Below are positions 1 to 5,292 of a stretch of DNA of 7,636 nt, one piece after another (within the stretch, counting starts at the first letter, position 1; every line of letters begins with the position of its first letter). Source of the DNA: Acidimicrobiia bacterium. Its GTDB lineage: Bacteria; Actinomycetota; Acidimicrobiia; Spongiisociales; SHLN01. A model generated the notes under the pieces. The model saw only the letters and a list, made by a program, of their open reading frames with translations. It was not told where the DNA came from and did not search any database. The position numbers and the translations under genes are program-made. The stretch covers positions 1-7,636 of the forward strand of contig SHLN01000129.1 of NCBI GenBank assembly GCA_004283105.1. Direction: 5' to 3'.

Positions 1-795
1 TTCTCCCAGCTGCGCCCCAAGGATCTCGTCCCGCAGGCGCCCGGGGTGGCCGAGCCCTCCACCGGGTTGTCCATGGGCGAGCACTGTGAGCTGATGGTCA
101 AGGAGTGGAAGATCTCCAGAGAAGAACAGGACGAGATTGCCTACCGCAGTCACATGAACGCGACGGCCGCCACGGAAGATGGCCGACTCGGGGCCGAGAT
201 CGTTCCGCTCGACGGAATCGACCGGGACACGATGGTGCGGGCCGACACGTCGATGGAGAAGCTCGCCAAGCTTCGGCCGGTGTTCGATCCGACTCCGTCG
301 GGGACACTCACCGCCGGCAACTCGAGTCCCCTCACCGATGGAGCTGCCGTCGTCATGCTCATGTCGGAAGAGCGGGCCAAGACCGAAGGCCTGGAGCCGC
401 TGGCGTTCGTGCGGGATGTCGAGTTTGTCGGGATCGACCCCGCGGACGGGCTCCTGATGGGGCCGGGTGTGGCCGTGCCACGGTTGCTGCGCCGGACCGG
501 TCTCGATCTCGACGATATGGACATCATCGAGATGCACGAGGCGTTCGGTGGTCAGGTGGCGAGCAATCTCGCAGCCTGGGAGCAGGGATGGCAGGAGCCG
601 CCCATCGGCAAGGTGGATCGCGCCAAGCTCAATCCACTGGGGAGCTCGATCTCAGTCGGTCACCCGTTCGCTGCCACCGGAGCGAGAATCGTGACGACCC
701 TCGCCAATGAGATGGCCCGTCGCGACGCACGCTACGGCCTGGTCAGCATCTGTGGTGCCGGGGCCACGGCGGCCGCGTTGATCCTGGAGCGCTAG
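1..795 (+). CDS. Thiolase (acetyl-CoA C-acyltransferase, FadI-like), 3' part only
   Basis: The frame is open from the first base, so this is the C-terminal 264 residues of a longer protein whose start lies outside the window. Thiolases of fatty-acid beta-oxidation cleave 3-ketoacyl-CoA with CoA to give acetyl-CoA; some run in reverse. The visible part holds the C-terminal thiolase domain: an EMHEAF motif (His codon 535-537), the GHPFAATGAR motif with the catalytic His at 661-663, and the C-terminal catalytic Cys at 751-753 in SICGAGATAAA. GHPFAATGAR, and the segment with MGEH and SREEQD near the left edge, resemble the FadI/trifunctional-enzyme beta-subunit branch. The stretch after the catalytic Cys (CGAGAT) is less glycine-rich than the usual CxGGG. 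The nucleophilic Cys of the N-terminal domain is not visible. A hydroxyacyl-CoA dehydrogenase partner gene might lie to the left, but that cannot be seen. The TAG stop is 23 bp from the stop of the convergent small gene. The family is secure; chain-length preference is unknown. Confidence 0.93.
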   Translation, partial: FSQLRPKDLVPQAPGVAEPSTGLSMGEHCELMVKEWKISREEQDEIAYRSHMNATAATEDGRLGAEIVPLDGIDRDTMVRADTSMEKLAKLRPVFDPTPSGTLTAGNSSPLTDGAAVVMLMSEERAKTEGLEPLAFVRDVEFVGIDPADGLLMGPGVAVPRLLRRTGLDLDDMDIIEMHEAFGGQVASNLAAWEQGWQEPPIGKVDRAKLNPLGSSISVGHPFAATGARIVTTLANEMARRDARYGLVSICGAGATAAALILER

Positions 796-798
796 GAC

Positions 799-819
799 TC
801 GCTGCTTGCCTCTGGCTGC
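799..819 (-). repeat. Degenerate 7-bp repeats between two convergent stops
   Basis: The 23 bp between the thiolase stop and the stop of the small minus-strand gene reads on + as three rough heptamers, TCGCTGC, TTGCCTC and TGGCTGC. On the minus strand these are AGCAGCC, AGAGGCA and AGCAGCG. They resemble the clearer AGCGRGN arrays at 4618-4645, 4736-4777 and 5162-5196. Alone this stretch would not be called a repeat; the call rests on the resemblance. Confidence 0.4.
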
Positions 820-992
820 TACTTGGCGTCGACCTTGATCGGGTGGAGGCTCTGGCGTGAGACGATGGAGATGTGCTCGTCCTCCCATTGCACTTCGATC
901 GACTCGCCGTGCACAGCCTTGACCTTCCCGTAGCGGGGCACCTGGCCGACCTTCTTCGTGAGCTCCTCAACTCGCATCCCGGGTTTCAGCAT
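819..992 (-). CDS. Small SH3-barrel-like protein, DUF1918-like, 57 aa
   Basis: A 57-codon reading frame runs from ATG at 992 to TAG at 819. It is preceded by AGGAGG five bases before the start, the strongest ribosome binding site in the window. The product begins MLKPGMRVEELT, then has VGQVPRYGKVKAVHG, SIEVQWEDEHISIV and a final LHPIKV. This pattern of short beta strands (VG..PR.G.V..VHG...EV.WED.H.S.V....L.P) resembles the actinobacterial DUF1918 family, whose members are about 60 residues with a V-G-x-x-x-x-x-G-x-I/V-x-x-V-x-G core and an R/Q-W-x-D-x-H motif. That suggests an SH3- or KOW-like barrel, possibly binding nucleic acid or protein. The function is unknown. No signal peptide or membrane segment is seen. 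It is convergent with the thiolase gene. That it is a real gene is well supported by start, ribosome site and composition; the family link is from pattern only. Confidence 0.75.
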   Translation of the reverse strand: MLKPGMRVEELTKKVGQVPRYGKVKAVHGESIEVQWEDEHISIVSRQSLHPIKVDAK

Positions 993-997
993 CGCTC

Positions 998-1003
998 CCT
1001 CCT
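998..1003 (-). promoter_or_regulatory. Ribosome binding site of the small DUF1918-like gene
   Basis: On the minus strand AGGAGG lies five bases before the ATG at 992. It fixes the start of a gene that is otherwise short enough to be missed, and shows it is translated from a leadered transcript. Confidence 0.8.
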
Positions 1004-1090
1004 CGCCAAACGATCACGCTGACCTATCGTGCCGAGCCTATCCGACTCGCACTAGGGGCGAACGGCCTGTCGGTCACCAGGCGCCAGTCC

Positions 1091-1132
1091 CTGGTTCCTG
1101 GTTCCTGGTTCCTGGTTCCTGGTTCCTGGTTC
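1091..1132. repeat. Tandem repeat, six perfect copies of CTGGTTC
   Basis: Six identical 7-bp units run without interruption, followed by a partial CT. Perfect identity points to recent expansion by slippage or to ongoing homogenisation. The array sits in the spacer between the start of the small gene (992) and the stop of the thioredoxin-TPR gene (1185). It is flanked by inverted sequences: CGCCAGTC at 1082-1089 against GACTGGCG at 1160-1167, and GGTCACC at 1072-1078 against GGTGACC at 1143-1149. The unit length is not a multiple of three, so copy-number change would shift any frame; no coding role is supported. Confidence 0.95.
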
Positions 1133-1142
1133 CTCCGAGGCA

Positions 1143-1170
1143 GGTGACCGGTGACCGGTGACTGGCGACG
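1143..1170. repeat. Second heptamer array, GGTGACC-type, four units
   Basis: Four adjacent 7-bp units read GGTGACC, GGTGACC, GGTGACT and GGCGACG, with decay toward the right. The array starts 10 bp after the last full CTGGTTC copy but in a different 7-bp phase, so it is a separate array with a different unit. Its right end touches the GGGCCC hairpin that follows the stop codon of the thioredoxin-TPR gene. Confidence 0.85.
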
Positions 1171-1185
1171 GGCCCGATAGGGCCC
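1170..1185 (-). terminator. Candidate hairpin after the thioredoxin-TPR stop codon
   Basis: The sequence GGGCCC-GATA-GGGCCC on + (GGGCCC-TATC-GGGCCC on the transcribed minus strand) forms a 6-bp all-GC stem with a 4-nt loop. It overlaps the last base of the TAG stop at 1187-1185. No run of T follows on the minus strand, so it is not a classical intrinsic terminator. It could stop transcription without a U tract or protect the 3' end. Each arm is itself palindromic, so alternative dimer pairing is possible. Confidence 0.45.
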
Positions 1186-2024
1186 TAGTAGAGGGCGCTC
1201 GCCAGCTCTCTTCGATACATCAACGAGAGCGGATGATCGGCTCCGAGGACCTCGAAGATGTCGATCATGGCGGTGCGGGCTTCGTTGAGGCGCTCGCCCT
1301 TGTTGCGGACCACGGCGAGGTAGTGGTCGAGGGCGGGCTCGAACTCTGCTCCCGCCGCCAGGGCCTTGGCCAGTTCGATCCGGGCAGCACCATCCTCAGG
1401 GTCGGCCTCCACGGCGGCGCTCAAGGCAGGAAGATCGGCACCTTCCGAACTGGTGAGACGGGCGGTGGCGCGGAGCTTCTCAACATCGCTCGTAGGGGAG
1501 AGGGGAGCGAGGACGTCGAGGGCAAGCGCGTTCTCACCCCTCGACAGGTAGAGCGAAGCGAGGGCGGTGCCTGCTTCTTCGTGATCCATTTTCTCCGCGA
1601 GGACGCCTCGCAGGAGTTCCTCGGAGCGCTCGTTGTTGCCGTCGAGCATGGCGGTGCGGGCTTCGTCCACCTGCAGGTCGAGCTGCGACGGGACGACCGT
1701 GTCGAGCCAGGCTCGCACCTGAGATTCTGGCAGGGCGCCGGTGAACTCGTTGACGGGCTGGCCGCCCCTGAAGGCCATCACGTAGGGGATGCCCTGGACG
1801 CCGAACTGCTGGGCGAGCGCCTGGTTGGCGTCGACGTCGACCTTGACGAGCTCGAAGGCGCCGTCGTATTCCTCGGCCAATCGTTCGAGAAGCGGCCCGA
1901 GGGTCCGGCACGGACCACACCACTCGGCCCAGAAATCGACGACCACGGGCAGGTCGTGACTGCGCTGTAGAACGGCGGCTCCAAAGTCGGGCGCATTGAT
2001 CTCTTTTACGTGTTCACCTGGCAT
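1185..2024 (-). CDS. Thioredoxin-TPR protein, CnoX/YbbN-type chaperedoxin
   Basis: The 279-residue product matches the size of E. coli CnoX (YbbN), which joins a thioredoxin domain to TPR-like repeats. CnoX holds unfolding proteins during oxidative stress and passes them to GroEL or DnaK. Residues 1-110 are the thioredoxin fold: VVVDFWAEWCGPC with Cys36 and Cys39, VKVDVDAN, and the cis-proline segment GIPYVMAF with Pro80. Residues about 113-279 are helical with alanine- and leucine-rich TPR-like repeats. E. coli CnoX lacks a complete CxxC, whereas this protein has the canonical WCGPC, so it could also act as a disulfide reductase. No signal peptide or membrane segment is visible, so it is probably cytoplasmic. 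The ATG at 2024 is chosen because GAGGTGA lies three bases upstream. It is divergent from dapA with 78 bp between starts. The stop is followed at once by a hairpin and heptamer arrays. Confidence 0.9.
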   Translation of the reverse strand: MPGEHVKEINAPDFGAAVLQRSHDLPVVVDFWAEWCGPCRTLGPLLERLAEEYDGAFELVKVDVDANQALAQQFGVQGIPYVMAFRGGQPVNEFTGALPESQVRAWLDTVVPSQLDLQVDEARTAMLDGNNERSEELLRGVLAEKMDHEEAGTALASLYLSRGENALALDVLAPLSPTSDVEKLRATARLTSSEGADLPALSAAVEADPEDGAARIELAKALAAGAEFEPALDHYLAVVRNKGERLNEARTAMIDIFEVLGADHPLSLMYRRELASALY

Positions 2025-2027
2025 GTA

Positions 2028-2034
2028 TCACCTC
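2028..2034 (-). promoter_or_regulatory. Ribosome binding site of the thioredoxin-TPR gene
   Basis: GAGGTGA on the minus strand lies three bases before the ATG at 2024. It supports that start and contrasts with the divergent dapA gene, which has no such site. Confidence 0.65.
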
Positions 2035-2046
2035 GAATAGAGATCA

Positions 2047-2052
2047 ATCCTA
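2047..2052 (-). promoter_or_regulatory. Possible -10 element for the thioredoxin-TPR gene
   Basis: TAGGAT on the minus strand fits TANNNT. It would place a transcription start near 2040, giving a leader of about 15 nt that contains the ribosome site. I find no good -35 element at the expected spacing. Confidence 0.3.
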
Positions 2053-2067
2053 TTTCGGTCCGAGACA

Positions 2068-2096
2068 TTCCCGGTGATCGGGCCGGGTGCTACCGT
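2068..2096 (+). promoter_or_regulatory. Candidate dapA promoter giving a leaderless mRNA
   Basis: An extended -10 element TGC-TACCGT has its hexamer at 2091-2096. A weak -35, TTCCCG at 2068-2073, lies exactly 17 bp upstream of it. The expected transcription start, about seven bases past the -10, falls on the A of the dapA ATG at 2103. No purine-rich ribosome site precedes that ATG. This fits a leaderless transcript, which is common in actinobacteria. Confidence 0.5.
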
Positions 2097-2102
2097 CACG
2101 GT

Positions 2103-2990
2103 ATGAGCACCCAACCGTTTGGCACCGTTCTCACTGCCATGATCACCCCGTTCGATGAGTCGGGAGCCGTCGACTACCAGGCCGTGTGGGACCTGGCCCG
2201 GCACCTCGTCTCGCACGGAAGCGACGGCCTCGTCGTGTGCGGGACCACCGGCGAGTCGCCCACCTTGACGAACGAGGAGAAGCTGACTCTGTTCCGGACG
2301 GTCGTGGAAGCGGTCGGGGAGCGGGCGGTCGTCATCGCCGGAACCGGGACCTACGACACAGCCGAGTCGGTGGAGACCACTCGCCGGGCGGCCGAGATCG
2401 GCTGTGACGGCGTCATGGCCGTGACTCCCTATTACAGCAAGCCGCCCCAGGAAGGCCTGTTTCAACACTTCACCGCCATTGCCGATGCCTCCGACCTCCC
2501 GGTCCTCGTCTACAACATCCCGGGACGCACTAGCCGGCTCATCGAAGTCGAGACGTTGGCCCGGCTGAGCCACCACGAACGGATTGTGGCCACCAAGGAC
2601 GCAGTCGAGGACATCGAGTTCACCCGCCGCACGCTGGCCGACGTCTCGGAGAGCTTCGCCGTCTACTCGGGGCAGGACTCCTTTACTCTTCCGATGATGG
2701 AGATCGGAGCCGTCGGAATCGTCTCGGTGGCTTCGCACCTCGTCGGCAAGCAGATTGCGGAGATGGCCACCGCCGCCCGGGACAAGGAGTTCGAGGCGGC
2801 CCGTGTCATTCACGATCGGCTCATGCCGCTGTTCGAGTCCCTGTTCGTCGAGCCGAATCCGATGCCCCTCAAGGGGGCTCTGTCCGAGCTGTGGCGGCCG
2901 GTCGGAGACCCGCGCCTTCCCCTCATCCCCGCGCAGCCGGAGACGGTTGCAGGAGTCCTGGCGGCGCTGGAGGCGGCCGAGGCCGCATGA
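2103..2990 (+). CDS. dapA: 4-hydroxy-tetrahydrodipicolinate synthase DapA
   Basis: DapA condenses pyruvate with L-aspartate-4-semialdehyde, the first committed step toward diaminopimelate for peptidoglycan and toward lysine. It is a cytoplasmic, usually tetrameric TIM barrel of the class I aldolase type. The 295-residue length is normal. Key residues are present with a constant offset of four from E. coli DapA: Thr48 and Thr49 in GTTGES, Tyr111 in TPYYSKPPQEG, Tyr137 and Arg142 in YNIPGR, and the Schiff-base Lys165 in ATKDA. The SGQDSFTLPMMEIGAVGIVSV segment (from residue 189) is also typical. An in-frame ATG exists at 2010, but it would add 31 unlike residues and overlap the divergent gene; ATG 2103 gives the usual N-terminus and fits the promoter. 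The TGA stop overlaps the RNase J start as ATGA, so the two genes form an operon. Confidence 0.96.
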   Translation: MSTQPFGTVLTAMITPFDESGAVDYQAVWDLARHLVSHGSDGLVVCGTTGESPTLTNEEKLTLFRTVVEAVGERAVVIAGTGTYDTAESVETTRRAAEIGCDGVMAVTPYYSKPPQEGLFQHFTAIADASDLPVLVYNIPGRTSRLIEVETLARLSHHERIVATKDAVEDIEFTRRTLADVSESFAVYSGQDSFTLPMMEIGAVGIVSVASHLVGKQIAEMATAARDKEFEAARVIHDRLMPLFESLFVEPNPMPLKGALSELWRPVGDPRLPLIPAQPETVAGVLAALEAAEAA

Positions 2991-4609
2991 GCGTACGGGT
3001 TACCTTCCTGGGGGGCCTCGGTGAAATCGGCCGCAACTGTGCCGCGGTAGAGATCGACGGACAGATCGCGCTCATCGATTGCGGTCTCATGTTCCCCGAA
3101 GAGCACATGCTGGGAGTCGACCTCGTGCTGCCCGACTTCAGCTGGCTCGTCGACCGCCGCGACGATGTGGTGTGTGTGATTCTCACCCATGGACATGAGG
3201 ATCATGTCGGAGCCCTCTCCTATTTCCTCGCTGAGATCAACGTGCCGGTCTACGGAACCCAGCTTTCAGTGGAATTGGCCGGCAGCCGGGTCGAAGAGAA
3301 CGGGATCGATGCCACCTTCCGCGCCCTGGGAGATAACGAATGGGCTCAGGAGGGGCCGTTCAAGTTCAAGCTCGTCCCGGTCTCTCACTCGATTCCGCAC
3401 GGTGCCGGGGTGGCGCTCGAGACGCCTGAGGGGATCATCGTCCACTCGGGCGACTTCAAGCTCGACCCGACGCCGGTCGATGGCCGCCCGACCGACCTGC
3501 CCACGTTTGCCGAGCTCGGCAGGGAGGGCGTGCGCCTGCTCCTGGCCGATAGTACGAATGCCGAGCGGCCCGGGTTCGTTCCGTCCGAATCCTCGCTCGG
3601 TCACAGCCTGTACGAAATCATTGCCGAGTCGAGCGGACGGGTCATCGCCGCCTGCTTTGCCAGTCATTTGCACCGGGTCCAGCAGATCACCGACGCCGCC
3701 ATCGACTCGGGCCGCAAGGTGGCTTTCCTCGGCCGCTCGATGGTTCGCAACGTCGAGATCGCCGGACCTCTGGAGGCCCTCAGCGTGCCGGCCGACAAGG
3801 TGGTCCCCATCGGCGAGGTCGGCGACATGGATCCGAGCGAGGTCTGCGTCGTGTCCACCGGCAGCCAGGGTGAGCCGTTCGCGGCGCTTTCCCTGATGGC
3901 GGCCGGCGAGCATCGGGCAGTCAAGCTCGAAGAGGGCGACACCGTGCTCATCTCGGCGACGCCGATTCCCGGCAACGAGAAATCGGTGTCGCGAGTCATC
4001 AACGGGCTGACCCGGCGCGGTGCCAATGTGTACCACGGGCGCAATGCCAACGTCCACGTCTCCGGGCACGGCAGCCGCGACGAGCTCCTCACATTCCTCA
4101 ATGTGGTCCGGCCGCAAGCCTTTGTTCCCGTCCACGGCGAGTACCGGCACCTGAAGGCGCACGCCGACCTCGCCGAGACGATGGGCGTTCCCGATGTGGC
4201 GGTCCTGGAAGATGGCGACGCCATCGTGCTGGAGGGGAAAGAGACGAGGGTGGAGCGGGGCGCCGTGCCGGCGGGATATGTGTATCTCGACGGAACCGGT
4301 GTTGGAGACGTTCGCCGCGCCATCCGTGACCGGCGCCACCTTGCCGACGACGGCGTGATTGTCGTGACCGTCGGCATAGACATGCACACCGGCGAGTTCG
4401 TGCACGGGCCCGATCTCGACAGCCATGGGTTCATGGACGCGCCCGACGAGATCCTCAAGATGGCATCCATCGAAATCGTCGATATGGTCGGCACGGGCAA
4501 GACCGACGCGGACACCTGCCGCCGCAAGATCGTTCAAGCCGTCAGAACCATCACCCGCCGCGAGACGGCGAGGCGTCCGGTTGTGATCCCCGTAGTCATC
4601 GAGTTCTAG
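2987..4609 (+). CDS. rnj: Ribonuclease J (metallo-beta-lactamase/beta-CASP RNase)
   Basis: RNase J is a zinc-dependent 5'-3' exoribonuclease and endonuclease that matures rRNA and degrades mRNA in the cytoplasm. The 540-residue product is close to the usual 550-560. Metal-binding motifs are complete: HGHEDH at residues 68-73, a His in PVSHSIPHG (134-138), Asp156 in HSGDFKLD, and His383 in PVHGEYR. The beta-CASP region shows LLADSTNAE (Asp188), FASHLHRVQQ (His227/229) and VSGHGS (His361). The C-terminal domain, about residues 440-540, matches the RNase J type rather than RNase Z or CPSF. The start at 2987 overlaps the dapA stop by four bases and gives the typical MSVRVTFLGGLGEIGRN; a longer in-frame start at 2891 lies inside dapA and is rejected. 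GGAGG at 2969-2973 and GAGG at 2979-2982 may serve as ribosome sites, with coupling to dapA. I recall the same dapA-RNase J neighbourhood near ftsK in mycobacteria. Confidence 0.96.
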   Translation: MSVRVTFLGGLGEIGRNCAAVEIDGQIALIDCGLMFPEEHMLGVDLVLPDFSWLVDRRDDVVCVILTHGHEDHVGALSYFLAEINVPVYGTQLSVELAGSRVEENGIDATFRALGDNEWAQEGPFKFKLVPVSHSIPHGAGVALETPEGIIVHSGDFKLDPTPVDGRPTDLPTFAELGREGVRLLLADSTNAERPGFVPSESSLGHSLYEIIAESSGRVIAACFASHLHRVQQITDAAIDSGRKVAFLGRSMVRNVEIAGPLEALSVPADKVVPIGEVGDMDPSEVCVVSTGSQGEPFAALSLMAAGEHRAVKLEEGDTVLISATPIPGNEKSVSRVINGLTRRGANVYHGRNANVHVSGHGSRDELLTFLNVVRPQAFVPVHGEYRHLKAHADLAETMGVPDVAVLEDGDAIVLEGKETRVERGAVPAGYVYLDGTGVGDVRRAIRDRRHLADDGVIVVTVGIDMHTGEFVHGPDLDSHGFMDAPDEILKMASIEIVDMVGTGKTDADTCRRKIVQAVRTITRRETARRPVVIPVVIEF

Positions 4610-4617
4610 AGAGCTGC

Positions 4618-4645
4618 TCGCTTCTCGCTTCTCGCTCCTCGCTTT
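4618..4645 (-). repeat. Heptamer array after the RNase J stop codon
   Basis: On + the units read TCGCTTC, TCGCTTC, TCGCTCC and TCGCTTT; on the minus strand they are AGCGAGN. The array begins nine bases after the RNase J TAG, joined to it by GAGAGCTGC, the last seven bases of which look like a decayed fifth unit. It forms most of the left arm of the inverted repeat that spans this convergent spacer. Confidence 0.85.
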
Positions 4646-4735
4646 CAGACACAAGGCAAGTAGCCACGAGCGACCGTGTTGCTGGCCCCGGAGGGTGGAG
4701 TCAGAGGGGCGAGCCGGTCGGCCATCCTGTGGGCC

Positions 4736-4777
4736 AGTGACGAGTAGCGAGCGACGAGTAGCCAGTAGCGAGCAGCT
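4736..4777 (+). repeat. Heptamer array at the 3' end of the coiled-coil gene
   Basis: Six contiguous 7-bp units read AGTGACG, AGTAGCG, AGCGACG, AGTAGCC, AGTAGCG and AGCAGCT. They are degenerate but strictly in phase. The last two bases overlap the TAG stop (4778-4776) of the minus-strand gene. It belongs to the same family as the array at 4618-4645, but in the opposite orientation. Confidence 0.85.
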
Positions 4778-5144
4778 AGGTCGCCAGGAGCCGCTCTATC
4801 TCCAGGATCCGCGCTTCAACGTCCTTGATCCCCGTCATCTCGTCGATGCGGCTGTTGGCCTTGTGGAGGAAGTTGGGGTCGATCCCACCGGCGAGGCCAA
4901 GCCCGCCGTGGGCCATGCTCGGATTCATCCGGGTCCCCACCAGGTCGAGGTAACGCTCACGGAGTGCCGAGAGCTCCTCCCGGAGGCTATCCGGTCGAAT
5001 CGGAGTGGCGGCGGCTATCGCAGCCTCGAGCTCAATGATCCGATCCCGCACGGTGATCCGCTCATTGAACGCGTCGGCCGGCAGCGCCTTCAGGTCCTCC
5101 TGCGCATACCTGAGCTGAAGCTCCAACTCGAACGTGTCGTCCAT
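4776..5144 (-). CDS. Coiled-coil protein of unknown function, 122 aa
   Basis: I do not recognise this 122-residue protein. It is acidic and mostly helical. Residues 1-45 look like an amphipathic helix rich in Leu, Glu and Arg (ELELQLRYAQEDLKAL, then RDRIIELEAAIAAA). A second helix covers about 53-70 (SLREELSALRERYLDLVG). A glycine-rich turn follows at about 72-89 (NPSMAHGGLGLAGGIDP), and a last helix runs to ILEIERLLAT. There is no signal peptide, membrane segment or cysteine. A dimeric coiled coil is likely. The ATG at 5144 has no ribosome site but lies six bases after a TAAGAT -10 element, which suggests a leaderless mRNA. It is convergent with the RNase J gene and divergent from ftsK. Its position between two conserved genes suggests lineage-specific retention, without telling its role. 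Confidence 0.75.
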   Translation of the reverse strand: MDDTFELELQLRYAQEDLKALPADAFNERITVRDRIIELEAAIAAATPIRPDSLREELSALRERYLDLVGTRMNPSMAHGGLGLAGGIDPNFLHKANSRIDEMTGIKDVEARILEIERLLAT

Positions 5145-5150
5145 CCCGGA

Positions 5151-5156
5151 ATCTTA
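5151..5156 (-). promoter_or_regulatory. -10 element for the coiled-coil gene, probably leaderless
   Basis: TAAGAT on the minus strand is followed by six bases and then the ATG at 5144, so transcription would begin at or next to the start codon. No ribosome binding site is present. The -35 position falls inside the heptamer array at 5162-5196 and shows no good TTGACA match. Confidence 0.5.
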
Positions 5157-5161
5157 CGTCT

Positions 5162-5196
5162 GGCGGGAAGCGGGCAGCGGGCAGCGGGTAGCGAGT
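5162..5196 (+). repeat. Heptamer array in the promoter region between divergent genes
   Basis: Five contiguous units read GGCGGGA, AGCGGGC, AGCGGGC, AGCGGGT and AGCGAGT. Unlike the other arrays this one lies upstream of genes: it covers the -35 region of the coiled-coil gene and ends about 110 bp before ftsK. Copy-number change here would move upstream sequence relative to the -10 element by steps of 7 bp. Confidence 0.85.
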
Positions 5197-5226
5197 CTTT
5201 CCTTCCGAGCCCTCGAAATCGCCAAT

Positions 5227-5262
5227 CGCGCGGTCCGCGCGCTCTTCGCCGATATCCGCGCG
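5227..5262. promoter_or_regulatory. Palindrome plus direct repeat upstream of ftsK, possible operator
   Basis: CGCGCGG-T-CCGCGCG at 5227-5241 is a palindrome with 7-bp arms and a single central base. TCCGCGCG from its right half (5234-5241) recurs at 5255-5262, exactly 21 bp along, which is two helical turns. Three similarly spaced half-sites 45-80 bp upstream of ftsK could bind a regulator. In GC-rich DNA such CG runs also arise by chance, so confidence is low. Confidence 0.3.
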
Positions 5263-5292
5263 AATTTCCGACCCATTCCTGAACGAGACGAT

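Larger units (their letters stand above)
4612..4777. repeat. Large imperfect inverted repeat between convergent genes
   Basis: AGCTGCTCGCT at 4612-4622 is the exact reverse complement of AGCGAGCAGCT at 4767-4777. Beyond this 11-bp core the arms stay in register to about 4643 and 4746: by hand I count 26 Watson-Crick pairs and one G-T in 32 positions, without gaps. The middle, about 100 nt, holds a nested inverted pair, CTGGCCC at 4682-4688 and GGGCCAG at 4731-4737. The outer arms begin two bases after the RNase J stop and overlap the stop of the convergent coiled-coil gene. A transcript crossing the spacer from either side could fold into a long stem, so a two-way 3'-end or terminator role is possible. 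There is no T tract. Confidence 0.75.

Noticed and set aside
958..1161. A + frame encoding repeated PGSWFLV peptides
   Set aside because: The peptide repeat is only the CTGGTTC array read in frame (three 7-bp units give seven codons). There is no ribosome site and no domain.
1091..1170. Possible CRISPR array
   Set aside because: Units are 7 bp and directly adjacent, with no spacers and no cas genes nearby.
1158..1970. A 270-codon open frame on + opposite the thioredoxin-TPR gene
   Set aside because: It is the antisense shadow of a recognised protein, its start lies in the repeat region and it has no ribosome site or domain.
2010..2102. Upstream start for dapA adding 31 residues
   Set aside because: The extra residues do not fit the family N-terminus and would overlap the divergent gene; the 2103 ATG matches family length and the residue offset from E. 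coli.
2028..2813. A 261-codon minus-strand frame opposite dapA
   Set aside because: Antisense shadow; dapA itself has every catalytic residue.
3266..4654. A 462-codon open frame on the minus strand opposite the RNase J gene
   Set aside because: It lies antisense to a clearly conserved enzyme, its product has no recognisable domain, and long antisense frames are expected in GC-rich genes with few A/T at third positions.
4612..4777. Inverted repeat as the ends of an insertion sequence
   Set aside because: The interval is about 165 bp with no coding content, no target duplication is seen, and the arms are themselves tandem heptamers.
4618..5196. Heptamers as FtsK-orienting (KOPS-like) motifs because ftsK is adjacent
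   Set aside because: The units do not match GGGNAGGG or the SpoIIIE motif, and they occur in both orientations within one spacer, which would give no polarity.
4695..5282. A 195-codon + frame across the coiled-coil gene
   Set aside because: It runs through two heptamer arrays and both spacers and looks random; the minus-strand frame has a promoter, helical pattern and natural limits.
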